DNA from: Capsicum annuum
Taxonomy: Eukaryota; Streptophyta; Magnoliopsida; Solanales; Solanaceae
DNA: 64,000 nt
Reading direction: 5' to 3'
Assembly (NCBI RefSeq): GCF_002878395.1
Contig: NC_061115.1
Coordinates: 53,225,013 to 53,289,012 of the forward strand
Part shown: positions 47,375-59,780 of the stretch, piece by piece
How positions within the stretch are numbered: the first letter of the stretch is position 1
Layout of the letters: each line of letters begins with the position of its first letter
The notes under the pieces: generated by a model
What the model was told of the DNA's origin: nothing
The model's database searches: none
The model's input: the letters and a program-made list of their open reading frames with translations, nothing else
Program-made: the position numbers and the translations under genes

Positions 47375-49371
47375 TGTCATGCCCCCCAAAAAATAATTGT
47401 CATTATGGCACTTGTTACGGAAAACCTTGACAAATAAGTCGATCACCCAAACCAATACGCAAAAGGGAAAAAGATAAAAATACCCCTAAGGTAAGGCTTC
47501 TATAATGAAGTCAAACTATTAAAGTATAATAAACGTGAAAAGAATATAATAAATAAAGCAACCATAGATTCCAAAACCTTATGTCACCAGTATAAGAACG
47601 TATCTTATACAACTCCAATACAAATGAAATACATAAGAAAAATCCAAAGGTTACAAAGCTGTCTCTTAAAACTAGTAAAGACATCGTCTAATGATAGAGA
47701 ATATAGTAGAAGACATCTGAATGCTTGAAAATCACCCACTACCTTGAAAGCTTCAATGATTGCCGTAATCAAGAAATATGGGGAGGACCCGAACCTAGAT
47801 CTGCACCAGAAGGTGTAGTATGAGTGAGTACTGTCCTCTTGTACTCAATAGGTACCATCGGCCGACCATGCAAAGTAGAAAATAAAACATACAAAATACA
47901 CACTTAGGGAACGCCACCTGCAATCAGAGAATGTTCCACAACTATAGCCCACACCCCTTGCACTAACAGTTCTTATATATCACATCTGTTACAACAAACA
48001 TAGAAAGGCCACAATTGAAAAATATACCATATATAAGTAGGAAATAGGAGAAAAATATATATATAATATCATTGGGCACAAGCATAAGAATATAGAACAA
48101 TTAGATAGGAAATAATTCAAAGCAGAAGTACAACATATCCTTAACGAAGTAAACACAATAAAAATGATGATGATGATGCACGAGGTTGTCACACAACCTC
48201 TATATATACTCTCGAAGGCAAGCTTCATGAATTGGGACCCATGAATAATTTGTCAACCCATATACAATTCATATATCTATATATCCTATCCGCTACATCT
48301 CTCGAGGAGAGTTTTATAAGGTGTCTCAATTCCTCCTTCCCGTCATATCCCTCATAAAGGGTTTTCAAAAGGTGTTTCTAGTGTTTTTCAAGTATTACCA
48401 TGGTGGTACCAATATTTCATGAGTCAGTATGATATAAGGATGTAATGCTCGCAACAAATAATAATGAGTATTTTCACAACCATCCACATGATATATTTCC
48501 ACATCCATCCACATTATTCATTTAAAATCACATGAGCCAATATCCACTAATTATTTTCCTTTATCCATGAGATTCCACATGATTCACATGCCAATAAAGT
48601 ATGAATATAACACAGTAAAAAAATGGTAACACAATAGGCATTTCAACAATACAGTAGAATTATTCACATATATTTTAGGCAATCAAATCACAAAGGACCC
48701 CACTCAGTCACACATATCACACTATCAAAAAACAACAATCATATCGCATAGAGGCCCCAACACGGCCACAACATATTAAGATAGACAAATTCATGATTAG
48801 TTTCCATCCCTTTAATATGCATTTTCAACTAATATTTTCTACCCAGCCTAACTTGAAATAGTAAAGCCATAACCTACCTCAATGCCGAAATTGGTCCACA
48901 ACACTTCACACCGTAATATTACTTCTCATAAATGATACAAAAATTTACTAAAACCATGAAATATAGAATATACGGATCAAAATGAAGAAAAAGATACCCA
49001 TATTACCTCATTTTCGTTTGGGGTCAAAACAGACCCCCAATAGGGGTTACCAAAAAATAGGGAAAAATCATTACTTTATTTCAAAAACATGTTCCCCATA
49101 CTTTTAGAAACCTACAATTGAAAACCCAAGTCAATTCAAGTTTAAAATGAGGTACAAGTCAAACAAAATCCTTATTTAAACTTTACCCTGTTAAACCTTT
49201 GAAATCCATTTTCAAATCAAGAATCGAGGATGTTTTATATATGATATCGAGGAAAAACAAGTAACTACAAGATAAGGAAGATTATTTTAGTGAAAAAAGA
49301 GTGAAATTGTTGTTCAAAATCAAGCCCTAAGGTTTTGGTTTTTCAAACAACTAATGAAGAAATTTAAACTA
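47375..49371 (-). repeat. Gypsy LTR, minus orientation, copy 1
   Basis: Begins at tgtcatgcccccc next to the primer site and matches 63099-64000 as far as the window goes. Contains the (GAT)n tract at 48163-48177, also kept in copy 2 at 63893-63907. No coding capacity. The right end is approximate, where a plus-oriented LTR begins. Confidence 0.55.
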
Positions 49372-51839
49372 AGAAATGAATTAGCTTTCCCATGATACCA
49401 ATTTCGTTAAAATTCGTCATTCGAGGAGAAAGTTATGGCCAAAATACAGAAGGCAGTAAAACCGCCCAAATATGACGGTGAGGCCGATGGACCATTGGAC
49501 TAGTGACAGACTTTTACCCATGACCGTCGTAGGAAGGCAGGGAGAGCTAATTTTCTAGCTAGGAATGATGACCCAAGCCGACGAACCATTGGACTAGCGA
49601 TGGACCATCGCTCAAGCTATCGCAAGGAAAATAGTAAGGCCACCTTATGGATAAAGTACAATGGTCAGGTTAACGGATTATCGAACCTGCAATAGACCAT
49701 CGCCCAAGACATCGTAGCCAAAATAGTGAGACCCTATTTTACCTAGGAGCGATGGTCAGGGCCAACGGACCATCAACCTAGGGACGGACCGTTGCACCCA
49801 CCGTTGTATGTCCTGTTCAGTTTTTTTTAAGTCCTTTTAATAGGGGTATTTTGGACATTTACCACCTACATAAATATACCCAGCTATATCCAACTTCTGC
49901 CCATTTGTTCATTATTATTTCAACAATATTTGGGTTTTTCTCTGAAATTAATCCCCAAGAACAAGAATCCAAATCTTCTCCAAGAATCTAAGAGATTCAA
50001 ATTCCTCAAGTACAAGAACATCAAGAATCTTAACCCAAGTATGCATATTATTCATTCATACACTCCTTTCGTCCATGAAGTCCAATAATCCCTTTTCCAA
50101 CTTCAAGTTATGGATTTTCTTTATGATTTCATGATTGGGTTGTTCATGTTCACTTTGATAAATGAGAAATTGAATTTAACTCCGTATTGGGTGATAATTT
50201 CTAAGTGGGTTTTATTATTATAGATATAGATTCATGCAAACCTCTAACTATACCCTTGAATGATGAAATTAGAATGTGACCATGATGTTTAATTGTTGAA
50301 AATAATGTTTACATGTACCATGCCTACAATATGTTTGATTTAATGCCAAAATAAAGAAAAAGTGCCTAACTAGCATGTTGTCATGAAATCCCCATGTATG
50401 TACAAGCTTATGCCTATCACATGTTTGATGAAATGCTTCAGTAAATGTATTATGGTTATTATTATGTATTCAAGCAAGTCATGCTTTATTAGTTTACTTC
50501 TATCGAGTCCTAGGGGTATTTGTACCTGAAATATTAGTTATGTGCCTCGAGCCATGTCATTTTTTCATGATATTCTTATTTAAGCTTGATCCTTAGACTT
50601 AATACAGTCTTATGACTCAAGAAATCTCTATGATCTAATGAACTCAATCAGTTGTTAGATATCAGTAGTATTCCATCAGTCAACGAAAGTCAATAACTCA
50701 GTCCATGTTCAGTTTCAGAAAATCTTGTTCAGTGTCATTCAGATGGGTGTAGAAATTAGCACCGAGCGAACCCAAGGGTGGGAACTCGCCTATTTTATGA
50801 GGGTGTGATTCTTAGAAGAAATCCTTACATTCCAAAACTATGTAACCAACATAGGTTGAGACATCATAGCCTGCTATATGATAGTAGATGAGGTGGCTTA
50901 ACCTGCTATGTGAGGGTTCCCACCGTTCTCATTAAAGTTAACTATTATATTAGGGTCACTCATATGTTGTCCTTACCAGTGGTACGGTATTGACACCCTT
51001 CCAATCAGGGCACAATCCGTTAGATGACTACTTCCCACAGTTTTAGTATCAGTAGAAACCAATAACTCAGATAGTTCTTTAGATTTTAGGACTGCTAGAT
51101 ATAGTCCACTCAGATACAGTACGAAACTCAGCTCGTTCCATCAGATTCAGGACTGCCAAATATAGTCACTTATGTTATCAGTTATATCAATTATCAGTAT
51201 GTCATGTTATCAGTATTCAAATTCAGTAATCATGTTATCACGATATCAGTGTTAATTTTTATGCCTCATGCATGTACTCTTACACTCATAATAGTCAATA
51301 TGTTATTATATTTGTTCATGCATATGGACCCCATGCATCCAGCTTACCTCACATGCATACCAGTACATTAAAAGTACTGAAACATTTGCGCTATGGTGTT
51401 TTATACCAAAGGTTCAGAGACACAAGTTCAAGAGCATCAGTAGATTCCAGTCTCAGCAGTCAGAGTTAGAAGTAAGTCCTCATCTATCAAGGACATGATA
51501 ATCATTTAATTTGCTCGTTAATTAGTTTATTAGTTAGAGTTAGTTGGGGATATGTCCCATCAACTACTTATTCGGACAGTCATGTTTAGAGGCTTTTCAT
51601 ACTACAGTATGTTCGGAAAGCTTATTTCAGTTTATTTTGGGTATTTTATACCCCATCCATATGTTATAATTTATCAGATCCTATGTTACAGTTTTGAACC
51701 TTATGGCCTTTTAGTTTATTTTTTGTATTATACAGTATTTATGTAGTATATAGGTATATATATCAGTCATGGTTTAGCTTGTGCTCCTTCAGGGTCATGA
51801 GCACCGTGTAACATTCCGAGTACCATACTCAGGGCGTTA
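49372..51839 (+). repeat. Gypsy LTR of Gyp2 family, plus orientation
   Basis: About 2.47 kb. The left part matches the complement of the Gyp2 3' LTR (gaggagaaagttatggccaa), including the palindromic gatggaccattgg and gacggaccgttgc words at 49480-49805. The possible transcription start region is near 49880-49900 (ctacataaatata). The right part matches 21608-22799 and ends in gggcgttaca. The first 100-150 bp of the LTR are missing. No internal region follows, so it may be a solo LTR. Confidence 0.65.
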
Positions 51840-52522
51840 CAATAAAGAGTGCATAACTTCAACTAAAAAATACATAAAGTTTATTTATAGTACATAAAGA
51901 AACCTTAAAATCAAAGACCAAATGAAAAGGACAAAAATGGATTAATGGTCACTTGTGTTAACATGTGGCCTAGCATTGGGTGCATGTGTCACATTACGCC
52001 TAACCCTAGGTGCATGTAGACACATATATGTACCAAAAAAATTTCTTGCATCTTTAGCTCTTATATTTTTGACTTCTGACACTTATCTTACCCACATGCG
52101 GTCCACATGTACTAGATGTGGTCCGTATGTTTGAATAGGTAAGTGCAATAAGTTCTTTTTTAGCTCTTTCACTCTCTGGAACTTCAATTCTGTTACTTAC
52201 CTTATTGTCATACAAACAACATTTTCTATATGTTTTCCACATATAGACTTAGGTAAGTGAAAGTCCTCCAATACTTGTAACAAATCTTCAAATCTTCAAA
52301 TTTCATCACATGCACGTACATCTGGAAAGTGTCATTAGTACCCAAAATTCATTGAGTAATTTGCAAAAAACTCCATTTTATATCTTTTAAATTAAATTAG
52401 CATACAATACATAGTTTCCTGCAAAATATACCCAAAAGACATCATGTCTAAAAACAGCCTTAGAAACTTTCATATATTCAACGCTTTAAGCATTGAAAGT
52501 TCTATCTTTTTATACCACATCA
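51840..52522 (-). repeat. Ptp element 3' LTR, copy 2
   Basis: Matches 22800-23491; LTR start TGATGTGGTATA at 52522 on the minus strand, purine tract complement acaccctcaaca next to it. Contains near-palindromic catgcggtccacat and atgtggtccgtatg. Confidence 0.6.
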
Positions 52523-54090
52523 ACACCCTCAACATAAAAGGTCTACATATCCTTAAGAAACACAACATAAAAAACAAAAGATAATGTAACACGATGCTTA
52601 AGTAGGAGAATCTAAGTTATTCAAGTCAGTCAATAAACACTTCAAGTTCAAACCATAATACCCCCTTCTATCTCATCTTTTTCAAAACCAACTGTGTATA
52701 AAACTAACGCACAACAATGTGACACAATGGGATCAAGTTATGTCATTAAATTAGCAACATACAACCATTCAAATGTAAAAATTATACTACCCAAACACGT
52801 AAGCAGTTAGTAATATGACTCATGTTCCCTCACAAAAAAGAAGTCTCACTAAATAATATGAAATAATGCATGTCAATGCATGGATAGTCAAGAGACACTC
52901 AAACTCAGAAGGGAAGTTCCAAGCAATGAGCATCAAATACCATAAACTTGCCTTTATTTCCATTACCTTAATTTTAGACAGTCAAGTTAAGATCACTATA
53001 GGACTTTTGTTAGATTATTATGTATGCTTGGGGGTATTGTATGGTACATATGAATATCAAGTGACATAGCCTCCTTAGCTCTAAGATAACTCTAGGGTCT
53101 ACTCATTTACCATCTTTCTTTTTATTCCACTCTTATTTCTCCCTCTTTATTCTTAATTGCACATATAGGTTGGGCGTACTCTTGCATTATTTCTCTTATC
53201 ACTTTTTTTTTTTACAAAATTTCATTTATTTTCTATTTTATTTCTTTTTCTACCACACCCAGCCCTACTAACATTTTCTCTTATTTTAACCTTTTACATA
53301 CACACTTTAAATCGCACATCCCTATGATAGACACCATCAATAGAGGTAATTTCCTAAATTTAGGTGTATAATGTCCAATTAGAAACTAGTCAAAATAGGT
53401 AATTACAACACAAATGGGAAGGTGATAGGTAAAACAATAAAAATAGGCTATATAGCTCAAAATAGGCATCAAGAGCTACTATTTCACATAGGGATGGTCA
53501 TTTAGGATAAAAGTAGACTAAAAAACTAAAATGGCTAATGTATATTTCCTAACCAACTAGCCTACAACCTAGCAAATTCAAATTTAGAAAGTCCAAAATA
53601 TAACTCATAAAGGGAACTAAGTAGAATCTCTCACACACACATAGCACACAGTTAATGTTACAAGCTACTACATATCAAGTTCATGCAATTGTTAGAAAGT
53701 CTTTCTCATGTGCCTAATCCTAATGTCATAAAAAGATCCATAGTGTTCACATATATATATATACATTTACATAATTCTAAAACATAATTTTGGAGGGGTA
53801 TAAAAATCCATCAAAAACATGGCAAATGTGCTAAAAAATTAAAAATCTCCTAATTACACAAAAACACATCAAAATAAGAAATAAAACATAATACAACATA
53901 AATTTTTACCTAGACATACCGGTTCTATAGCCATATAATGATCGATTGGAAAAGATGCATGGCAACAAAAACTCGCGGTGGCTATGGCATACCTAACTCC
54001 TAACTATAAAATGTGTACTGTCCCTAAAGCACTAAAATAATATAAAACAAAGGGAATGATGATATAAATGGGACTCACTAGGTGTTTGTG
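52523..54090 (-). other. Ptp non-coding 3' backbone, copy 2
   Basis: No gene. Matches 23492-25030. TA-rich microsatellite at 53751-53762. Confidence 0.55.
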
Positions 54091-54109
54091 TCATGAGCAT
54101 CCCTAGATG

Positions 54110-55330
54110 GGGGTATATCAGCCGGCGAAGGCGGTGGTGGTTGCGATGCACTACTAGAAGATGCACTCGCGGCTATCTCGACATACCTCTACTTCTTCAA
54201 AACTGCAGACTCGATCCATGCATATTTGTCTCTTTTTAGGAGTTGGTCATATAGAATATCTTGGTCCAACAGATCTCTTATATGCCCTCTCTTTGTCCCA
54301 ACTACTGGGACCTCATCATCATTTTTTGCAAAAAAATTGACATTGAGCATACGTGGAGATGATATATAGACCACTAGTGGTATGACTAAAAGAGTGGCTT
54401 CAATATTCCTTTTTGTGAGAGAGTGTACCTCTACTTGTAAGATATTCATCTCCTCTCTTATATGTCCTAGATCTGGCAAATCTAACACTATAAATTAGGT
54501 TATAACATACTTCTCAAAAGCATCAAGATATGTCTTTATATCAACATATAGCTCAAACGTATAAACTTTATATATATTATCCCATCTACCCTCTGCCATC
54601 TCAAATATAGTCCAGACCCTTGATCGATCTATCCATATAGATTAGTCATCTTGGTCTTAATAATCTGTAACTGACAATCAGTGGCACTCTGACCATCTAA
54701 TAAGTTCTGGAAAAACTCTTGAGATACTATAATCATACTTGTAGTAGGAGGTGTAGTAGATGTGCGAGTGGGATCTGAAGATACACCAAACGACTCTGAG
54801 GAGGAAGCTGGGGCTGATGAAGAATTGGATGGTGTCCCCTCACCATGAATACTAAAATTTGGGGCCTCTCTCAACTCCCCCCAACACAATATCAACACTA
54901 GCTCCTACATTGCATCTATATACATCACTCGACTCTGTGGAAATATAAGGGCCCTATGTTTGAACGTGAGGTACTACGACAAGCTCACTTGGTCTCCTAG
55001 GATGGGTTGGGTATGTCAGATCCTTCATAGTCTTTATTTGTGTAGTGCCTACAACAAGTACCCTATTCTCGACCCCCCTATATCTCTAGTACACCTGCCT
55101 CATCACACAATCTCTGAATAAGGAATGGGAATGGCAAATTCATTGCCTCCTCAAAGCCTCTATCATGAATCTCATGTCGGAGGATGGCTACAAAATAAAT
55201 GTCATAATTATCCATCATACTAGAAATTGGAGTGGCTCTCTCCGAAGTCAAAACATTATCTAAAGTAATAGGAAATTGTCAATATCGGGTGAGTAACCAC
55301 CAAACTTAGAATCAAAAGTCAATGAACACT
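54110..55330 (-). pseudogene. Putative plant transposon protein remnant (Ptp)
   Basis: Minus-strand reading from about 55330. The region 55095-55216 gives MMDNYDIYFVAILRHEIHDR and GFEEAMNLPFPFLIQRLCDE plus AGV, wording I associate with the 'putative plant transposon protein' domain found in Athila-type ORF1 and in many plant-genome annotations. A stop follows (TAG near 55084). Downstream come a Ser/Thr-rich linker at 54629-54898 (SIHGEGTPSNSSSAPASSSE) and a charged region 54189-54488 with GTKRGHIRDLLDQDILYDQL. No RT or INT accompanies it, so this is a second kind of element lacking pol. Role unknown. Confidence 0.55.
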
Positions 55331-56200
55331 TATTTATCACTCAACTCAGATAGATCAATCCCTCGCTTCTAAAATATAAGACACTTAGACCTACAAATAT
55401 CTGATATGTTATTGTCTATATCATATATCATCTGTATTCAATAATTAAGTTAAGATATAACCATTAGAAGTCGAGAGAGTCACCTCTTTTATGATAATAA
55501 ATAAGTTAACAATGAAGAACTAGAGCAACAACCATGTTTGAACTTGTTTTTAGTATGGTAGGATAAGTTGGTATCTTAAATAAGTTTTAATTTAACCTTT
55601 TTTGAAGTGTGCAATTAGTTTATTATTTTAGAGGGATTTTTGGATTTAATGAGAAAAATGAGAATTTGAGGATTAGAATGGGTTAGATGAGGCAAAATAT
55701 ATTTAAATAGTTAGGGCAACGGGCTAAATTAGGTCTTAAATTTGAATTGGTGGGCTCAAAATTTTAATTAAAATTCAAACCCTTAAACAGATCATTTGCG
55801 GTAGCAATATGCGGCCTTCCTGTGACCATATGTCCCATATGTGGTCCAGTCCGTAAGTGCTAGGTGCATGTGCACCTGATTTTTTGGCCTAACTTCCTAT
55901 TTCCTAGACTTTGTATTGTAATGTTTTCTAGCTACTTATGGCTCCGCACCTTTAATTTATAGTTTCGAAAGAATGATTATGTGCCAAAGTCTAGAACTTA
56001 CCATTATTGTCCTCAAAATTTCATTTTATCTTTAATTATATCTCAATATTACCTGGACTGAGTGAGACTTGTTACCCTGGCGGATTGGTCAAACACTCCC
56101 CTTACATGGAAATTTATGCATGTAGTAATCCTACCATGTCGTGAGTATTTTCATAATTTATAAACTTATAAAAGAAAAACAAACAAAACATGAACACTAA
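55331..56200. other. Region upstream of Ptp, unassigned
   Basis: No supported gene. 55790-55875 has palindrome-like words (catatgtcccatatgtgg, gtgcatgtgcac) resembling those in the Ptp LTR, so part of this may be an LTR. Absent from copy 1. Confidence 0.4.
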
Positions 56201-56203
56201 AAT

Positions 56204-56221
56204 AGTAGGTTTCCTCCAACC
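56204..56221 (-). other. AthB hairpin 1
   Basis: Plus strand AGTAGG-TTTCCT-CCAACC; five of six positions pair when G-U is allowed. Followed by the block tttgatttaagatcgcgaca typical of the other hairpins. Confidence 0.4.
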
Positions 56222-56287
56222 AAATGTTTGATTTAAGATCGCGACACGATGTGCCTGTGTCGGTTACTTAGATTTTACCAACAAACC

Positions 56288-56305
56288 CATGGGTTTCCCC
56301 CCATG
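56288..56305 (-). other. AthB hairpin 2
   Basis: Plus strand CATGGG-TTTCCC-CCCATG, a perfect 6-bp stem. Followed by ttcttgattgaacattgtgg and cacgatg. It lies 84 bp from hairpin 1, so the element has this module twice. Confidence 0.55.
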
Positions 56306-56378
56306 AAGTTCTTGATTGAACATTGTGGCACGATGTGGGTACCTTGATTACTCAGAATTCATTAAGATACCCATATGA

Positions 56379-56693
56379 CTACCCTCTTAGAATAGCAATA
56401 AAATCAATCACCAACACTACTCTCATGTCAGTTGGCTTCTTCATTGATTTTTTATTTTTAAATTTGGCCTCCATAACATTGAATCTGAACTTCAGCTCTC
56501 CCTTTTCAATGTTAACCATCACTCTACCAGTGTTCATAAATGGTCTCCCTAATATGATGGGCATCTCGATGTCAACCTCGTAATCTAGAATGACAAAGTC
56601 ATCTTGAAAGATAAAGTTATCAGCTCTCACAATAACATCAAACAAAATTCCCACATATTTCTTCACTGTGCGGTCAACCATCAATAGCAGCAT
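56379..56693 (-). pseudogene. AthB protease fragment
   Basis: 104 codons on the minus strand. VDRTVKKYVGILFDVIVRAD then NFIFQDDFVILDYEVD and MPIILGRPFMNTGRVMVNIE match the second half of the Athila/Tat protease region (flap side and the ILGRPFL block). The catalytic-Asp half lies upstream in a broken frame near 56700-56860. Just after the end of this frame the text changes to the hairpin region, so RT, RNase H and INT are absent. Confidence 0.7.
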
Positions 56694-57279
56694 TATAGTG
56701 GTTTAGAAGGGTTCAAGCCTAATTGCTTGAACACAACCAACAATATTAAATTTTTGCTGGCTCTAAAGTTGATAAGGATTTGGAAAACTGGGATGACCGA
56801 ATAGTGTATTGTATAGTGAATGCTTGGGGGTCATTCTTTCTCTAGGCTAGAGAACTAGTAGTTATTGCACTACAGTGGTGCAAGCCATCAACATCCTCAA
56901 ACATAACCCCTTTCTTTTTTTTAACCAATTGTATCATAAATATGGCATATCCAGGCATATTCTCTAATTCCTCAAGAAGTGGGATTCTCAAGCTCAACTC
57001 TTTCAATATCTCAATGAATCGTTTAAACTTCTTTTCCTCTCTCTTATGGTTCAGTTACTAAGGAAAAGGTGCGGGTGGTCATTGAATTTGTCTTATTTCT
57101 TTCTTACTAACTTTATCATCACTATTTGTTAGCTTTTTTATCTCAACAATAGTTGTGTCATCAACAAAAGCTTTATCATGCCTTGGCACTTCAGCAGTAT
57201 GTAATGGTGGTCCATAGTAGTCACACAACTCCTTATGGTAATGTGAAAAACATGACCATCATTTTTTTAGATTTTACAC

Positions 57280-58600
57280 AGTATTGCTTGAAAAATTACC
57301 TGGCTACCTCTAATTAAGTTTTGATAACATTTGCCCGAATTAGTGCTCCAACTTTTTGATGGTAGTGGCATAGTATTCATCATTTTGGATCAACCCTGAA
57401 ATGTCAGCCTTAATTTCCTTAAGGTTCTTCTTCTTATTTTCTTGACCCTTTACCAGCTTAGTTAGCATCTCTTCCATTCTTTACCTGCATATCTTATTCT
57501 AAGTGGAATGTTTTGGTCTCCCTTCTATCTATAGTCATTCTTACTACTCTAGTCACTATATCGCTCCCTACTATGGTCCTTTTATCTATCATAATAGTTC
57601 TAACATTTGTTTTCGTTCCCTTGGGCTCAAAAACTCACAAACTGACGATATCGATAGTTTGCTTCCTCTTATAATTCTGACTCAGAAACTTTGGAAACTG
57701 AACCTTGTGCTCCTACTAAGTTCACTTTATCAGAATATGTTATTGAAAATAATTGTGCCATTAACCCAAGATTAGTTCTTAGTAGCAGAATCTCTTATGC
57801 TATTGTATTATCAGCTACCTTCTAGTTGTAGGAGACACTTATAGCATATGTTCTAGGTCCCCTTTCAGTCTCCCAAGTTTTCCACCCTGGGTTATTGAGC
57901 ACGATCTGATCTGATATCATCAAAGCTACTTCCCAACAAAATTTCTTAAAGGCTCCTCCAGAGATAGTGTAGGTCATAAATCTGGAATAGGTAGTCAAGG
58001 CTCTATAGAATATCTCCAACAAGCGCACCCCTAAAATCTAATGGTTATGCATCATTCTATGCTTGTTTTTTAACCTAAACCATGCCTCATACATAGATTT
58101 TAATTGAAAATGTCTAAAATTATAAATCTCATCATTGAGCTACCACACCCTAGATGGATGAAAGAACCTATTTAGGAATTATTTGTGTAATTTATTCCAC
58201 GTAGAGATAGATGCTCTTGGAAATTCCCCCAGCCCTATAGATTCTTCTCTAGTAAGCAAGAAGGGGAATAATGTTAGTCTAAGGGATTCTTGATTCATCC
58301 CTGGATTTATATACAAACTGCAGATCTCAATGAAATTTTTAAGGTACATGTTTGCATTATCTGTAAGCAAACCTGTAAATACACCCTTTAGATTTAACAG
58401 TTGGATCATTGTTCTTGTTATGTTAAACTTAACACTAGGGGGTAAAGAAGGAGGGGTAATAGATCTAGTCTACCCGGAATCAACATACCCCAGATCCTCT
58501 TCATCATTATTGTATGGACACACAAACTGATATGCTGGAATCACTTAAGGATGACCTCTTCTAACTTTATTTTGATTTCCACTAAGTGTTACTCGGCTAG
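57280..58600 (-). pseudogene. AthB gag remnant, copy 2
   Basis: 58179-58409 encodes MIQLLNLKGVFTGLLTDNAN, then FIEICSLYINPGMNQESLRL and the SIGLGEFPRASISTW block, all hallmark Athila capsid wording. 57280-57480 encodes the C-terminal segment with MEEMLTKLVKGQENKKKNLK and ATTIKKLEH, in which expected Gln codons are TAA or TAG. Several stops, mostly at Gln positions. In the family this protein forms the particle. Confidence 0.7.
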
Positions 58601-58904
58601 GTTTGCTTCCCTAGTAGCTTATGTTAAAAGCACCCCCATCTGCTGATTAATAATTTCCTAAACTTCATAAGAACAAGGGGGATGCATATCATCATGAACC
58701 CCTTCAGTAATATCTTATATTTTTGGTTTCATCATCCTACTAGGTGTTTGTTAAATCCTCTCTGGATTTCGAATCACTTGTAGTAATAGATTTTCTCTAT
58801 TCCATATATTAGGCATATACTGATGTTTTCCCAAATAAGAAAAAAGATAAAAGACCCCAAAAATTTCAACAACCTCAATTCACGAATTAACACTGTATTC
58901 CCCC

Positions 58905-59780
58905 ACAACAATGTTAAAATTTTAATATAGATTATGATGTCGCTGTTGAATATAGTAACCTAAAAATGGTTAGGATCAAATCCCAAGGAAATATAAGGAA
59001 TCATGGTTCTCAGCTATTATAATCAATGAGAAAAATTGGAAAAGTAAATTGGGGGATTTGAGTAGTAATACTGAACAAGTAGCTAGTATTAACTTTGGTT
59101 GTAATCAATAGTAGGTGAACACTATGATTGTATTCCCCTTCATTCTAAACTCCGTAGGCTTATAGTGGTTTGTTGAACAAACCCGATACCTTGCATACAA
59201 AATTTGATAAGTTGTGCACAATTAACCATCTTTTGGACTACCTAATAAATTACACCCTTTACCTTTTGAGTCTCAGGATGTTTCCTTACTAACCTTTCTC
59301 CAAGATCCTAGTTAAATACTACCTTTTAAGTCTCTAGTTATCAGATGACAACTATCCATCTTACTTAGATAATACCTAGTAATGTGGATGGACAATCAAA
59401 CTTCAAATTACTATTGTATTTATTTTTTTTGTCGTAACTAATCCTATTTGGAATAAGAAATTATAATATAGGTGGGATCCTAACATTTTTAATCGCTAAG
59501 ATAACTATTAACGTGAAGATAATATAATGCATGCATTGGTTTCAGTTCAGAACAAAAATTACACTTCCCCTACTTGGTCAATCTATCAGGGTTTGCACAA
59601 CCCTAGCTTAGGGTTTTTATCAGCTCATACTTGTGAAAGAATCAACAATATTCATGATTAAAATCATGCAATGAATCACAATAATCACAACTATAAAACC
59701 CAAAACTTTAACTAAATTGATCAACAAAAATCAACACAAGAGAATTGTAAGACCAAATTCAAATCCCAAAATCAAAATAT
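58905..59780 (-). repeat. AthB 5' LTR, copy 2
   Basis: Matches 42880-43765. The primer-site region (cccccacaacaatgttaaaa) is a decayed version of the Ath2 one (ccctcacaacggcgccattt). Confidence 0.6.

Larger units (their letters stand above)
21608..48270 (+). repeat. Segmental duplication, copy 1 (interrupted)
   Basis: 21608-26041 corresponds to 50640-55095 and 40605-48270 corresponds to about 56665-64000, in the same order and direction. Junctions between unrelated elements are shared, for example gypsy LTR end to Ptp LTR (22799/22800 and 51839/51840) and the AthB LTR to gypsy LTR change (about 43765 and 59780). Copy 1 holds Gyp4 and Ath2 in the middle. Identity by eye is roughly 85-90%. Confidence 0.75.

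Noticed and set aside
48160..48180. (GAT)n, GA and TA microsatellites (also 31500-31516, 39857-39868, 53751-53762, 63893-63907) as notable loci
   Set aside because: Short, and inherited inside LTRs or the duplicated segment; useful as markers but not unusual.
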